From assembly GCA_035698665.1 (NCBI GenBank), contig DASSBN010000068.1:25706-89705 (forward strand): a DNA stretch of 64,000 nt, read 5' to 3'. Source of the stretch: DATEOR01 sp035698665. GTDB taxonomy: Bacteria > Actinomycetota > Thermoleophilia > Gaiellales > Gaiellaceae. This document shows, piece after piece, positions 15,376-23,789 of this stretch (its first letter is position 1; the number at the start of each line of letters is the position of its first letter). Position numbers and translations under genes: made by a program. Below the pieces are notes generated by a model that worked only from the letters and a program-made list of their open reading frames with translations, made no database searches and was not told the DNA's origin.

Positions 15376-16902
15376 CTAAGAGTCGGCCGAGATGACCTGC
15401 GGGGTGCCGACGCGCTCCGACGCATCGGACTCCGGGCGCACGTCGGTGAGGAGCTCCTCGAGCTCCGGGCGCATGAGCGTCTCCTTCTCGAGGAGCGCGG
15501 CCGCGACGACGTCGAGGGAGCGGCGATGCTTGGTGAGCAGGCGGACAGCCTCCTCGAACGCGTGGTCGCAGAGGCGGGCCTGTTCCTCGTCGCGAACTCG
15601 CTTCGTGTGCTCGGAGAGCGCGTAGTTGTCGGCGCGCATCGTCCGTGAGGAGACCTCGTCGCCCATGCCGAATTCGAAGATCATCTCTCGGGCGAGATCC
15701 GTCACGCGCTCCAGGTCGTTGGCCGCTCCGTTGGTCACCGCACCGAAGACGATCTGCTCGGCCGCGCGGCCGGAGAGGAGCACCTTCATCAGGTCGAGGA
15801 GCTCTTCCTTCGTGTGCAGGTAGCGATCCTCCTGCGGGGTGTTCAGCGTGTAGCCGAGCGCGCGCCCGCGCGAGACGATGGTCACCTTCTGGACGGGCTG
15901 GGGGCTGCCGACGAGGTGCGACATGAGCGCGTGACCCGCCTCGTGGTAGGCGAGGATGCGCTTCTCCTTCTCGGTGACGACACGGCGCTGCTGCAGCCCT
16001 GCGACGACGCGCTCCATCGCGTTCTCGAAGTCGACCTGGCGGAGGTGTCCCATCTCCGCCCGGCCGGCGAAGATCGCGGCCTCGTTGCAGATGTTCGCGA
16101 GGTCGGCGCCGGTGAGGCCGGCGGTCTGGCGGGCGATCGTCTCGAGGTCGATGTCCGGGGCGAGCGGCTTCCCCCGGGTGTGCACCTTGAGAATGGCCTC
16201 GCGCCCGGCCAGGTCGGGCGGTCCGACGAGAACCTGGCGATCGAAGCGGCCGGGGCGCAGGAGGGCGGGGTCGAGGTCTTCGAGACGGTTGGAGGCGCCG
16301 ATGATGACGACGCCGTCGGGCCCGCGGAAACCGTCGAGCTCGACGAGGAGCTGGTTCAGGGTCTGATCCTGCTCGCGGTTGAAGCTCGTGCCGGAGCGGC
16401 GCATGCCGACCGCGTCGAGCTCGTCGATGAAGACGATCGCGGGCGCGTTCTTGCGCGCCTTGTCGAAGAGCTTGCGGATGCGGGCGGCGCCCAGGCCGGC
16501 GAACATCTCGACGAAGGCGGAGGCGCTCTGCGAATAGAAGGTGGCACCCGAGGCGTGGGCGACCGCCTTGGCGAGCAGCGTCTTCCCGGTGCCCGGCGGC
16601 CCGTAGATGAGGATTCCCTTGGGAACGCGCGCGCCGAGGACGGAGAAGCGCTTCGGGTTCTGGAGAAAGTCGACGACCTCCTGGAGCTCGGCCGCGGCCT
16701 CGTCGACGCCCGCGATGTCGTTCCAGCCGACTGCCGACTTCGAGTCAGGCTCGACCTCGGTCGGCTTGACCCGCGGCATGAACGACATCATCCGCCAGAA
16801 GAAGTAGACGAGCAGCCCGAGGAAGATCAAGGGCAGCCATGTGAAGAGCTGGTCCTTGAGGTAACTCAGGAAGTCGACGATCAGCTCCACCCCGACCCTC
16901 AT
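15376..16902 (-). CDS. FtsH-like AAA+ zinc metalloprotease, single membrane segment
   Basis: 508 residues. One membrane segment near residues 18-38 is followed by the AAA+ module (GPPGTGKT, Walker B IVFIDELDAVG, SRH segment LDPALLRPGRFDRQ) and an M41 protease domain with YHEAGHAL and GAANDLERVT, supplying the third zinc ligand. It would unfold and digest membrane and cytosolic proteins. Standard FtsH has two membrane segments around a roughly 100-residue external domain and about 640 residues; here the first segment and the external domain are missing. Upstream codons in frame belong to the antisense of pncB and are not coding. Confidence 0.9.
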   Translation of the reverse strand: MRVGVELIVDFLSYLKDQLFTWLPLIFLGLLVYFFWRMMSFMPRVKPTEVEPDSKSAVGWNDIAGVDEAAAELQEVVDFLQNPKRFSVLGARVPKGILIYGPPGTGKTLLAKAVAHASGATFYSQSASAFVEMFAGLGAARIRKLFDKARKNAPAIVFIDELDAVGMRRSGTSFNREQDQTLNQLLVELDGFRGPDGVVIIGASNRLEDLDPALLRPGRFDRQVLVGPPDLAGREAILKVHTRGKPLAPDIDLETIARQTAGLTGADLANICNEAAIFAGRAEMGHLRQVDFENAMERVVAGLQQRRVVTEKEKRILAYHEAGHALMSHLVGSPQPVQKVTIVSRGRALGYTLNTPQEDRYLHTKEELLDLMKVLLSGRAAEQIVFGAVTNGAANDLERVTDLAREMIFEFGMGDEVSSRTMRADNYALSEHTKRVRDEEQARLCDHAFEEAVRLLTKHRRSLDVVAAALLEKETLMRPELEELLTDVRPESDASERVGTPQVISADS

Positions 16903-16922
16903 CGGCCGTGGGCTCGAAAACC

Positions 16923-18014
16923 TTAAGAGACGAGCTCGAGGCGCTCGTTCGGCTTGTAGCGACGTCCGACCTTGGCGGACGGGAGGCCGTCGGTGAGGAC
17001 GATGTCGCCGGTGAAGTCGTTCTGCCCGCGGATGAGGGCGGAGCCGACCCCGTACGAGTCCACCGGTACGCCGCGCGCCTCGAACGCGCTGATCTTCTCG
17101 GCGTCGAAACCGCCGGAGGCGACGATCTTGATGCGCTCGAAGCCCGCCTCGTCGAGCGCCGCCCGCACCTTGCGCACGAGATGCTCGTTGACGCCGGTCG
17201 GCTTGAACTCGCCGAGCTCGTCCCAGAGCGAGCGGTCGACAAGCGTCTCGGACGTGTCGAGCCGCACGCCCCATAGACGGTCGCCGAGCGCGCGCGCGAC
17301 CTCGAGGGCGGTCTCGACGGAGTTGTTCTCGAAGTCGACGAGCACCGTGACGTTGATGTCGGGAGCCTCGCGCGCAGCCCACTCGGCGAACTTCGTCGCC
17401 GCGAGGACGGTGTTGCCGCCGTAGGCCGAGATGAGCGCGTGCGGGACGGTGCCCACGCCCTTCCCGCCCCACCAGGAGGCCTGCGCGTCGGTCGTCATGC
17501 CGATCGGGAACCCGATCGTCGCTCCCGCGACGTAGGCGGCATACCCGTCGCCGGTCTGAATGCTGTGGTGGTCGTGCCGGGCAGGCATGAAGATGATCGG
17601 CTTCCGGTTCGCCGACTCGATGACGCTGCGCGTGTTCGTGGCGACGAGCGTCCGCCGCGCCAGGACACCGAGGTAGACGGTCTCGAGGTGTGCGAAGAGG
17701 GTGTAATCGCCTTCGATGGTCAGGACCGTCTCGCGGGGCGCGACCTCGTCACCGTCGTAGAGCGCGTGGACGGTCAGCGACTCCCAGTCGTGGGAGCAGA
17801 GCCTGAGGATCGCGATCGCCTCGTCCATCCCGCCGAGAACCGCTTGGTTCTTCTGGAAGACCTGCATGACGACACGCGGATGTCTCCCGTCGGCGAGGAG
17901 CGTGTCACGGGCGTGGTTGAAGTACGCGTCCGTGTACCAGCCCTCCCGCATCTTCTCGACCGGAAGGTCGAAGATCTCAGGCGGGAGGCGCTTCTTCCGC
18001 TCGGTGATCGCCAT
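16923..18014 (-). CDS. pncB: Nicotinate phosphoribosyltransferase
   Basis: 363 residues. Recognised from YTDAYFNHARDTLLADG, the central RHDHHSIQTGDG segment with a candidate phospho-acceptor His, VLVDFENNS, VRLDTSETL, and ASGGFDAEKI near the phosphate-binding loop. It makes nicotinate mononucleotide from nicotinate and PRPP in NAD salvage. It is shorter than the E. coli enzyme (400) but similar to archaeal-type forms. The ATG at 18014 lies 38 bases inside the end of the DUF1385 gene. Confidence 0.88.
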   Translation of the reverse strand: MAITERKKRLPPEIFDLPVEKMREGWYTDAYFNHARDTLLADGRHPRVVMQVFQKNQAVLGGMDEAIAILRLCSHDWESLTVHALYDGDEVAPRETVLTIEGDYTLFAHLETVYLGVLARRTLVATNTRSVIESANRKPIIFMPARHDHHSIQTGDGYAAYVAGATIGFPIGMTTDAQASWWGGKGVGTVPHALISAYGGNTVLAATKFAEWAAREAPDINVTVLVDFENNSVETALEVARALGDRLWGVRLDTSETLVDRSLWDELGEFKPTGVNEHLVRKVRAALDEAGFERIKIVASGGFDAEKISAFEARGVPVDSYGVGSALIRGQNDFTGDIVLTDGLPSAKVGRRYKPNERLELVS

Positions 18015-18786
18015 GGTCGGTCTCCAAGCGTAAGCATTCCTCCAGGGCGAGGTTGGCCACCTCGAGCTGCTCGGGCGTCGGCTCGGCCGTGACGAACCGG
18101 TGCTGGAGCTCGTGGCCCGGCATGGCGAGCGCGCGGGCGAGTGGGTTCTGCTGGTTTTGCACCATCCAGGAGAAGAGCTCGACGGAGGCTGCGAGCGCTC
18201 CCACGCCGGCGGCAGCTCGCGCTGCAGGACGAACCGAGGCCGGCGCGCGGGTGGCAAGCGCGTTCCCGATCGCCGAGGTGAGGAGGAGCGGGCCGAGAAG
18301 GTGAGAGCCGCAGCGCTCGTGCTCCTTCGCACGCTCCTCGCCGTGCTCGTACGTGCCGATCGAGATGTGTTCCGCGCCGTGGTAGGAGGCGAGATTCGAG
18401 CCGCGCATGGCGACGGCGGCGGGACCGACTGCAAGGGCCGCTGCAAAGACCTCCTGCGCCGCCGATGAGAGCCTGCTCCCGCGGACGAGACGAACAGCAG
18501 CCGCGCTTCCGACCATGGCGGCCGCGACGGCAGGGCGCTGGAAGGGAAGCTGGGCTTTGGGCAGCCGCCGGCGGATCTCCGGCAGGAGCGCGAAGATCTC
18601 CGCCATCCGCGCCGGGCCACGAATGAAGCGGTTCTCGATCTCGGAGGCGCGGAGAGGCTTGAGCCCCGAGGCGACCTCGAGGCCGCCGTCCTCCAGGCGG
18701 ATCGCGCACGCCCAGTAGCGCGGCCCGTGGACGAGCACTCCATTAGCGAGAGCCATGCCCCCGAGGCGAACCTTGTCCCTGCTCAC
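17977..18786 (-). CDS. DUF1385 family membrane protein (YqhQ-like)
   Basis: 269 residues. Family marks: LGGMALANGVLVHGPRYWACAIR at the start and YHGAEHISIGTYE followed by HERCGSHLLGPLLL in the middle, with several hydrophobic helices. The function of DUF1385 is unknown; Bacillus YqhQ is a membrane protein near prolipoprotein and polymerase genes. GTG at 18786 overlaps the M20 peptidase stop (GTGA). Confidence 0.82.
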   Translation of the reverse strand: MSRDKVRLGGMALANGVLVHGPRYWACAIRLEDGGLEVASGLKPLRASEIENRFIRGPARMAEIFALLPEIRRRLPKAQLPFQRPAVAAAMVGSAAAVRLVRGSRLSSAAQEVFAAALAVGPAAVAMRGSNLASYHGAEHISIGTYEHGEERAKEHERCGSHLLGPLLLTSAIGNALATRAPASVRPAARAAAGVGALAASVELFSWMVQNQQNPLARALAMPGHELQHRFVTAEPTPEQLEVANLALEECLRLETDHGDHRAEEAPPA

Positions 18787-20051
18787 TCTCCGAGTGTACG
18801 TGCCACGTGCATGAGGAAGCGGGTCCCGAGCTCGAGATCGTCCACCGGGATGCGCTCGTCGGCCGAGTGGATCAACCCGGCCGCGACCTCGGAGTCCATC
18901 GCCCGCATCGGGAAGAATCCGTAGCAGACGGTACCGAACGCCTGGCGCATGAAGTGGCTGTCGGTGAAGCCGGCGTTGACGATCGGCGCGAGCGCCGCGC
19001 CGGGCTCCATCTCGTCGACGAAGCTCTCGATCGTCCGCCAGAGCGGCGTGTCGAGCGGCGACGCGGTGCCGCCGACTCCCTCGACCCAGTCGAAGCTGTA
19101 GTTGTCCTCGCCCAGCACGGCCCGGATCTCGGCTTCGGCCTCGGCCTGTGTCTCGCCCGGCAGGAGCCGGCAGTCGCAGACGACCGTGCAGAGCGCGGGG
19201 ATGACGTTCGTCTGCTTCGACGCCTCGATGATGGTCGGCGAGATGGCGTGGGAGAGCATCGGCTCGACGACTGCGCGGAGAGGTGGGTCGAGCTTGGAGG
19301 GATCGTTCGTGCCGACGAGCTTCAGGAACGCCGCCGCCTCGGGAAGCTCCCGCCGTTTCGGCTGGTACTCGGCGAGCCGCTGGATCAGGCGCGCCGCCCG
19401 GACGAGCGCGTTGTCCGCAATCCCGGGCATCGACGCGTGACCGCTGCGCCCGTGGACGCGCAGGATGAACGGCGAGCTCATCTTCTCGGCCGTGCCGCAG
19501 AGGTAGGCGGGGCGGCCGTTGATCACGAGCCGGTCGCCGCCGCCCTCGTTGACGCAATAGTCCGCCCTGATCGCGTCTGGATGGTTGGCGCAGAGCCAGG
19601 AGAGACCGTAGTCCTCGCCGACCTCCTCGTCGGCCGAGGCGACGAAGATCACGTCGCCCGCGGGCACGAAGCCCTCACGGGCGAGCGTGGCGACCGCGAC
19701 GGCCGCCGCCGCGACGTGGCTCTTCATGTCGAGGGCGCCCCGGCCCCAGATCTCGCCGTCGCGAAGCTCGCCGGACCACGGGTCGAGCGACCACTCCTCG
19801 GGGTCGGCGCGAACCGTGTCCGTGTGCGAGATGAGCGCGAGCGTCGGGCCCCCGCGTCCGGGGATGCGCGCGACGAGGTTCGCGCGCTCCGGGATCTTGG
19901 CGTAGAGCTCGCACTCGACCCCGGCGTCCTCGAGATAGGACCGCAGCAGTTCGGCCGCAAGCGTCTCGTTGCCCGGCGGATTGACCGTGTTGGCGCGCAG
20001 AAGCCCCTGGAGGAGCTCCGTCGCCTCGTCACGCAGGGAGACGGTCGCCAT
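18783..20051 (-). CDS. M20 family metallopeptidase (ArgE/DapE-like)
   Basis: 422 residues. Catalytic-site motifs: ALISHTDTV (His-x-Asp), GRGALDMKS (bridging Asp), SADEEVGE (Glu pair) and a dimerisation domain with HGRSGHASMPG. It hydrolyses an N-acyl amino acid or dipeptide using two zinc ions; the exact substrate is open. ATG start at 20051, 21 bases from the divergent rarA start, with a shared -10 region between them. Confidence 0.9.
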   Translation of the reverse strand: MATVSLRDEATELLQGLLRANTVNPPGNETLAAELLRSYLEDAGVECELYAKIPERANLVARIPGRGGPTLALISHTDTVRADPEEWSLDPWSGELRDGEIWGRGALDMKSHVAAAAVAVATLAREGFVPAGDVIFVASADEEVGEDYGLSWLCANHPDAIRADYCVNEGGGDRLVINGRPAYLCGTAEKMSSPFILRVHGRSGHASMPGIADNALVRAARLIQRLAEYQPKRRELPEAAAFLKLVGTNDPSKLDPPLRAVVEPMLSHAISPTIIEASKQTNVIPALCTVVCDCRLLPGETQAEAEAEIRAVLGEDNYSFDWVEGVGGTASPLDTPLWRTIESFVDEMEPGAALAPIVNAGFTDSHFMRQAFGTVCYGFFPMRAMDSEVAAGLIHSADERIPVDDLELGTRFLMHVARTLGE

Positions 20052-20072
20052 CGCGTGAGCATACTTCCCGGC
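20052..20072. promoter_or_regulatory. 21-base divergent intergenic region with symmetrical -10 boxes
   Basis: The sequence contains AGCATACT. Read on the plus strand it offers CATACT 7 bases before the rarA GTG; read on the minus strand it offers TATGCT 6 bases before the peptidase ATG. Both spacings fit leaderless transcripts that start at the start codon, and the two -10 boxes occupy the same base pairs. Inference from spacing only. Confidence 0.45.
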
Positions 20073-21317
20073 GTGAGCGATCTCTTTTCCGATGCGGCCC
20101 ACGGGCGCCTCGAGGACGTGGCCCCTCTGGCCACTCGTCTGCGCCCGCGCCGGCTCGACGACTTCGTCGGCCAGGAGCACGTCGTCGCCCCCGGCTCCGC
20201 CCTCGCCCTCGCGATCAGCGGCGACCGCATGGGGTCGGCGATCTTCTACGGGCCGCCGGGAAGCGGCAAGACCACGCTCGCGCGCATCGTGGCCGAGACG
20301 ACGGGTGCGGAGTTCGAGGAGCTCTCGGCCGTCTCGGCATCCGTGTCCGACGTGCGCGCGGTGCTCCAGCGCGCGACCGAGCGGCTGGGCGCCGGCGGCA
20401 CGCGCACGATCCTCTTCCTCGACGAGATCCACCGGTTCAACAAGGCGCAGCAGGACGCGCTCTTGCCCGCCGTCGAGTCCGGCCTCATCACCCTGATCGG
20501 AGCGACGACCGAGAACCCCTACTTCGAGGTCAACTCGGCGCTCCTCTCCCGCTCGCAGATCTACGAACTGGAACCTCTGTCGGACGACGAGCTGGCCGTG
20601 ATCGTGCGCCGCGGAGCCGAGCACCTTGGGCTGGACTTGCCCGCTGAGCTCGTCGAACTCGTCGCCCGCCGCGCCGGCGGCGACGCCCGGGCGGCGCTGA
20701 ACACGCTCGAGCTCGCCTCCCAAACCGCTGCCGCCGAGGGAGTCTCCCTCGAGGAGCGGCACGTCGAGGATGCCGCCCGCCGGCGCCCGGTCGTCTACGA
20801 CAAAGGTGGAGACGCGCACTACGACTTCACGTCCGCGTTCATCAAGGCGATCCGCGGCTCGGATGCCGACGCGGCGCTCTACTACCTCGCCTCGATGCTC
20901 GAAGGTGGCGAGGATCCGCGCTTCATCGCGCGGCGCCTGATCGTCCATGCCTCCGAGGACATCGGCATGGCTGATTCCCGGGCCCTCCTCGTCGCCGTCG
21001 CAGCAGCACATGCGGTCGAGCACGTCGGACTCCCCGAGGCGCGGCTCAACCTCGCGCACGCGGCGATCTACCTCGCGCGCGCCCCGAAGTCGAATGCGGT
21101 GATCAAAGCGCTCGGAGCCGCCTCACAGGACGTCCGCGAGCACGGAGCGCTGCAGCCGCCCAAAGCTCTCCGGGACGCCCACTATCCCGGGGCGAAGAAG
21201 CTCGGACACGGGCAGGGCTACGTCTATCCGCCGAACGACCCGTCCGGCTACGAGGTCGACTACCTGCCGGAGGAGCTCAAGGGCCGCACCTACTACGAGC
21301 CCGGGGAAGAGGCGTGA
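20073..21317 (+). CDS. rarA: Replication-associated recombination protein A (RarA/MgsA AAA+ ATPase)
   Basis: 414 residues. Opens with LATRLRPRRLDDFVGQEHVV, then Walker A GPPGSGKTT, Walker B LFLDEIHRFNKAQQDALL, sensor 1 GATTENPYFEVN and the C-terminal tetramerisation region (HYDFTSAFIKAIRGSD, RRLIVHASEDIGMAD). RarA acts at stalled replication forks. The GTG at 20073 gives the normal N-terminus; a longer frame upstream is antisense to the peptidase gene. Its stop overlaps the next start (GTGA). Confidence 0.95.
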   Translation: MSDLFSDAAHGRLEDVAPLATRLRPRRLDDFVGQEHVVAPGSALALAISGDRMGSAIFYGPPGSGKTTLARIVAETTGAEFEELSAVSASVSDVRAVLQRATERLGAGGTRTILFLDEIHRFNKAQQDALLPAVESGLITLIGATTENPYFEVNSALLSRSQIYELEPLSDDELAVIVRRGAEHLGLDLPAELVELVARRAGGDARAALNTLELASQTAAAEGVSLEERHVEDAARRRPVVYDKGGDAHYDFTSAFIKAIRGSDADAALYYLASMLEGGEDPRFIARRLIVHASEDIGMADSRALLVAVAAAHAVEHVGLPEARLNLAHAAIYLARAPKSNAVIKALGAASQDVREHGALQPPKALRDAHYPGAKKLGHGQGYVYPPNDPSGYEVDYLPEELKGRTYYEPGEEA

Positions 21318-22084
21318 GGCTCCACACCTACGAATGGGGCGATCCGGGATCGCCGCCGGTCGTCTGCCTGCACGGCGTCACGGGCCACGGTCTTCGCTTT
21401 CGGAAGCTCGCGGAGGAGCGGCTGGCGAGCCGGTTCCACGTCGTGGCGGCCGACCTGCGCGGGCACGGGCACTCGAGCTGGGACGAGCCGTGGGACATCG
21501 CCACCCACGTGGCCGACCTACTCGAGACCTTCGACGAGTCCGCGTACTGGATCGGGCACAGCTTCGGAGGCCGGCTGATCATGCAGGTCGCCGCGGTGCG
21601 GCCGGAGCTCGTCCGGCGCGCCGTCCTCCTCGACCCCGCCATCCTCATTCCGCCGCCGCACTCGCACCAGCTGGCGGCAGAGGCGCTGCAGCAGGAGTCG
21701 TACGGCTCGGTCGACGAGGGTATCGAGACGCGGATCGCTCGCAGCGGCCTTGCGCACACGCCGCGCGAGATCCTGGAGGAGGAGTTCGCCAATCACGCCT
21801 TCGTCGGCGACGACGGACGTCTACACCTCCGCTACTCGGCAAAAGCCGTGAGCGACGGGTACCTGGAGCTCGGGACACCGCCGCCGCCGTTCGAGACACT
21901 GGGCGTGCCGACGCTCGTCGTCGTCGGGGCGCTCTCGGTCGTCGTCCTCGCCGGGCAGCTCGAGCTCTATCGCCGAGCGCTCGGAAACCTCATCACGATC
22001 GAGGTCGTGCCGGGCGGCCACAGCGTTCTCTGGGACGCGTTCGACGAGACCGCGGCTGCCGTCGACGCGTTCCTCGAGCCCTAG
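21314..22084 (+). CDS. Alpha/beta hydrolase
   Basis: 256 residues with the alpha/beta hydrolase fold: oxyanion VCLHGVTGHG, AADLRGHGHS, nucleophile elbow IGHSFGG (Ser), and a C-terminal GGHSVLWD with the catalytic His. The lid is small. Substrate unknown; esterase, lipase-like or haloperoxidase-like roles are possible. GTG start overlaps the rarA stop. The stop codon is shared with the convergent arginase gene as CTAG. Confidence 0.88.
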   Translation: MRLHTYEWGDPGSPPVVCLHGVTGHGLRFRKLAEERLASRFHVVAADLRGHGHSSWDEPWDIATHVADLLETFDESAYWIGHSFGGRLIMQVAAVRPELVRRAVLLDPAILIPPPHSHQLAAEALQQESYGSVDEGIETRIARSGLAHTPREILEEEFANHAFVGDDGRLHLRYSAKAVSDGYLELGTPPPPFETLGVPTLVVVGALSVVVLAGQLELYRRALGNLITIEVVPGGHSVLWDAFDETAAAVDAFLEP

Positions 22085-22980
22085 AGGATCCTCTCTCCCA
22101 GAGCGCTCGCGACGAGCTCGACGGCGAGCTCGGCCGTCGCATTCTCGCGGTCGAGGATCGGGTTCACCTCGACGACGTCCATCGAGCCGAGGAGGCCCGA
22201 CTCCGCCACCAGCTCCATGGCGAGGTGCGCCTCGCGGTAGGACAGCCCGCCGCGCACAGGGGTCCCCACTCCGGGAGCCACGTCGGGATCGACGACGTCC
22301 ATGTCGAGGGAGACGTGGACGAAGGCTGCGCCGGCGACGCGCTCGAGCGCCTCGCGAACGACGGGCTCGACCCCGCGGCGGTCGAGGTCGGTCATGGTGT
22401 ACACGGACACGCCGAGATCGCCGACGAGCTCGCGCTCGCCCTCGTCGAGCGAGCGGACGCCGATAAGGGAGACATGCTCGGGCTTCAAGGCCGGAAGCGG
22501 CCACGCGTCGCTCTCGAACTCGCCGTCGGCGAGCCCGAGGGCCGCGGCAAGGGGCATCCCGTGAACGTTTCCGCTCGGCGAGGTGTCCGGCGTGTTCAGG
22601 TCACCGTGCGCGTCGAACCAGAGCGCCCCACCGGCTCCATGGCTCGCGGCGAGCCCTCCGAGCGTCCCGAGCGCGATCGAATGGTCGCCGCCGAGGACGA
22701 CCGGCACGTGCTCGTCCCGAAGAGCCGCCGAGACTTTCTCCGCGACCCCGGCGCAGGTCTCCTTGATCTGCGGTAGGAAGCGCGCCCGCGGATCGCCGCT
22801 CTCGGTCGCCTCGGGAGTCGCAGCCCGCACGTTGCCGACGTCGTCGCACTCGAAACCGAGGCGGGCAAGGCGATCGGCGAGGCCCGCGTAGCGAATGGCG
22901 GAGGGCCCCATGTCCACGCCGCGGCGCCCCGATCCGAGGTCGAGCGCAGCACCGATGACTGCCAGCTTTCGTGCCTTCAC
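22081..22980 (-). CDS. rocF: Arginase / ureohydrolase family enzyme
   Basis: 299 residues. Binuclear manganese ligands are all visible: GGDHSI, WFDAHGDLN, and SLDMDVVDP, with SGNVHGMP for substrate binding. The arginase-type N-terminal GVDMGPSAIR is present, favouring arginase over agmatinase. It would cleave arginine to ornithine and urea. No ornithine or urea genes lie next to it. The start is at 22980, just before tRNA-Phe on the other strand. Confidence 0.9.
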   Translation of the reverse strand: MKARKLAVIGAALDLGSGRRGVDMGPSAIRYAGLADRLARLGFECDDVGNVRAATPEATESGDPRARFLPQIKETCAGVAEKVSAALRDEHVPVVLGGDHSIALGTLGGLAASHGAGGALWFDAHGDLNTPDTSPSGNVHGMPLAAALGLADGEFESDAWPLPALKPEHVSLIGVRSLDEGERELVGDLGVSVYTMTDLDRRGVEPVVREALERVAGAAFVHVSLDMDVVDPDVAPGVGTPVRGGLSYREAHLAMELVAESGLLGSMDVVEVNPILDRENATAELAVELVASALGERIL

Positions 22981-23008
22981 GCCGGCAAGGCTAGACTGTC
23001 TCGAGCCG

Positions 23009-23081
23009 GGCGAGGTAGCTCAGTTGGTAGAGCACACGGCTGAAAACCGTGGTGTCGCCGGTTCGATTCCGGCCCTCGCCA
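23009..23081 (+). tRNA. tRNA-Phe (GAA)
   Basis: A 73-base cloverleaf: acceptor GGCGAGG pairs with CCTCGCC (23074-23080), discriminator A, D-arm TAGCTCAGTTGGTAGAGCA, anticodon stem CACGG/CCGTG with loop CTGAAAA giving anticodon GAA (23042-23044), and T-arm GCCGGTTCGATTCCGGC. CCA is not encoded (ACCT follows). A TAGACT box lies about 12 bases upstream and may be its promoter. Confidence 0.96.
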
Positions 23082-23102
23082 CCTCTTCCTGAGCGCGAAA
23101 AA

Positions 23103-23139
23103 CGACGTCCGGGCCGGTGCTACCGCGCCGCGGACGTCG
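23103..23139. terminator. GC-rich hairpin between tRNA-Phe and a convergent gene
   Basis: CGACGTCCG (23103-23111) pairs perfectly with CGGACGTCG (23131-23139) around a 19-base GC-rich loop. There is no T-run on the plus side, so it is a weak intrinsic terminator at best, but it stands where transcripts from tRNA-Phe and from the minus-strand methyltransferase operon meet. Confidence 0.45.
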
Positions 23140-23153
23140 CTTGGCCGGGGATC

Positions 23154-23789
23154 CTAACCGGGGTTCTCGCGAGCGGCAAGGACGGCGACGCCCTCGCCCG
23201 CCGCGAGCTCCTCGACGTCGCCGAAGCCGACCTCGCCGAGACGTGCGCGCAGTTTCTCCGGGGGGACCCAAATCGGCGTCTCGGAGCCGCGCGAAAAGGC
23301 GAAGATCACGCGGCCGCCCGGACGGACGATCCGTCCGAGCTCGTCGAAGAAGGGGATCATGTTCTGGAGGACGACGAGGTCGAACGCGCCGTCCGGAAAC
23401 GGCAGCTGCGACCCGTCGGCGACCTGGAAGCGAACCCGGCCGGCGAGCTCCGCGGGGAGCACGCGCTTCGCCTCTTCCACCATCTCTGGCGCGAGGTCGA
23501 CTCCGACGACGTCCGCGCCGGGGAACCGCTTGGCGACCACCCGCGCCGCCTTGCCTGTTCCGGTGCCGATGTCCAGCACCTTTCCCGGCGGCTCGGCGAG
23601 CCGATCGAGGGCCGCGCCGAGCGGGACGAGACCTTCGGGCCCGATCCGTCCCTCCCAGCTCGAAGCGAGCGAGCCGAACTGGCGGCGGGTTGGCCGGCGG
23701 AAGAGCCTCCAGAGCGCCGGCCGCGCGACGACGACCCGCGTGGTCAGACGGGCGAAACGCCGGCCGGCGGCCTCGAGCCTGGCTCTCAT
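23154..23789 (-). CDS. Class I SAM-dependent methyltransferase
   Basis: 211 residues. Motif I VLDIGTGTGKAARVVA, motif II VVGVDLAPEMVEEAK, FDLVVLQNMIPFF and RPGGRVIFAFS identify a small-molecule class I methyltransferase. A basic N-terminal 40 residues precedes the domain. It is the last gene of the long minus-strand heme/molybdenum-cofactor operon; ATG at 23789 overlaps the stop of the SAM hydrolase-like gene (ATGA), so a shared link to S-adenosylmethionine metabolism is plausible. Confidence 0.87.
   Translation of the reverse strand: MRARLEAAGRRFARLTTRVVVARPALWRLFRRPTRRQFGSLASSWEGRIGPEGLVPLGAALDRLAEPPGKVLDIGTGTGKAARVVAKRFPGADVVGVDLAPEMVEEAKRVLPAELAGRVRFQVADGSQLPFPDGAFDLVVLQNMIPFFDELGRIVRPGGRVIFAFSRGSETPIWVPPEKLRARLGEVGFGDVEELAAGEGVAVLAARENPG

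Noticed and set aside
18807..20072. A long plus-strand frame leading into rarA
   Set aside because: It is antisense to the M20 peptidase; the peptidase has all its motifs and RarA homology begins at 20073.
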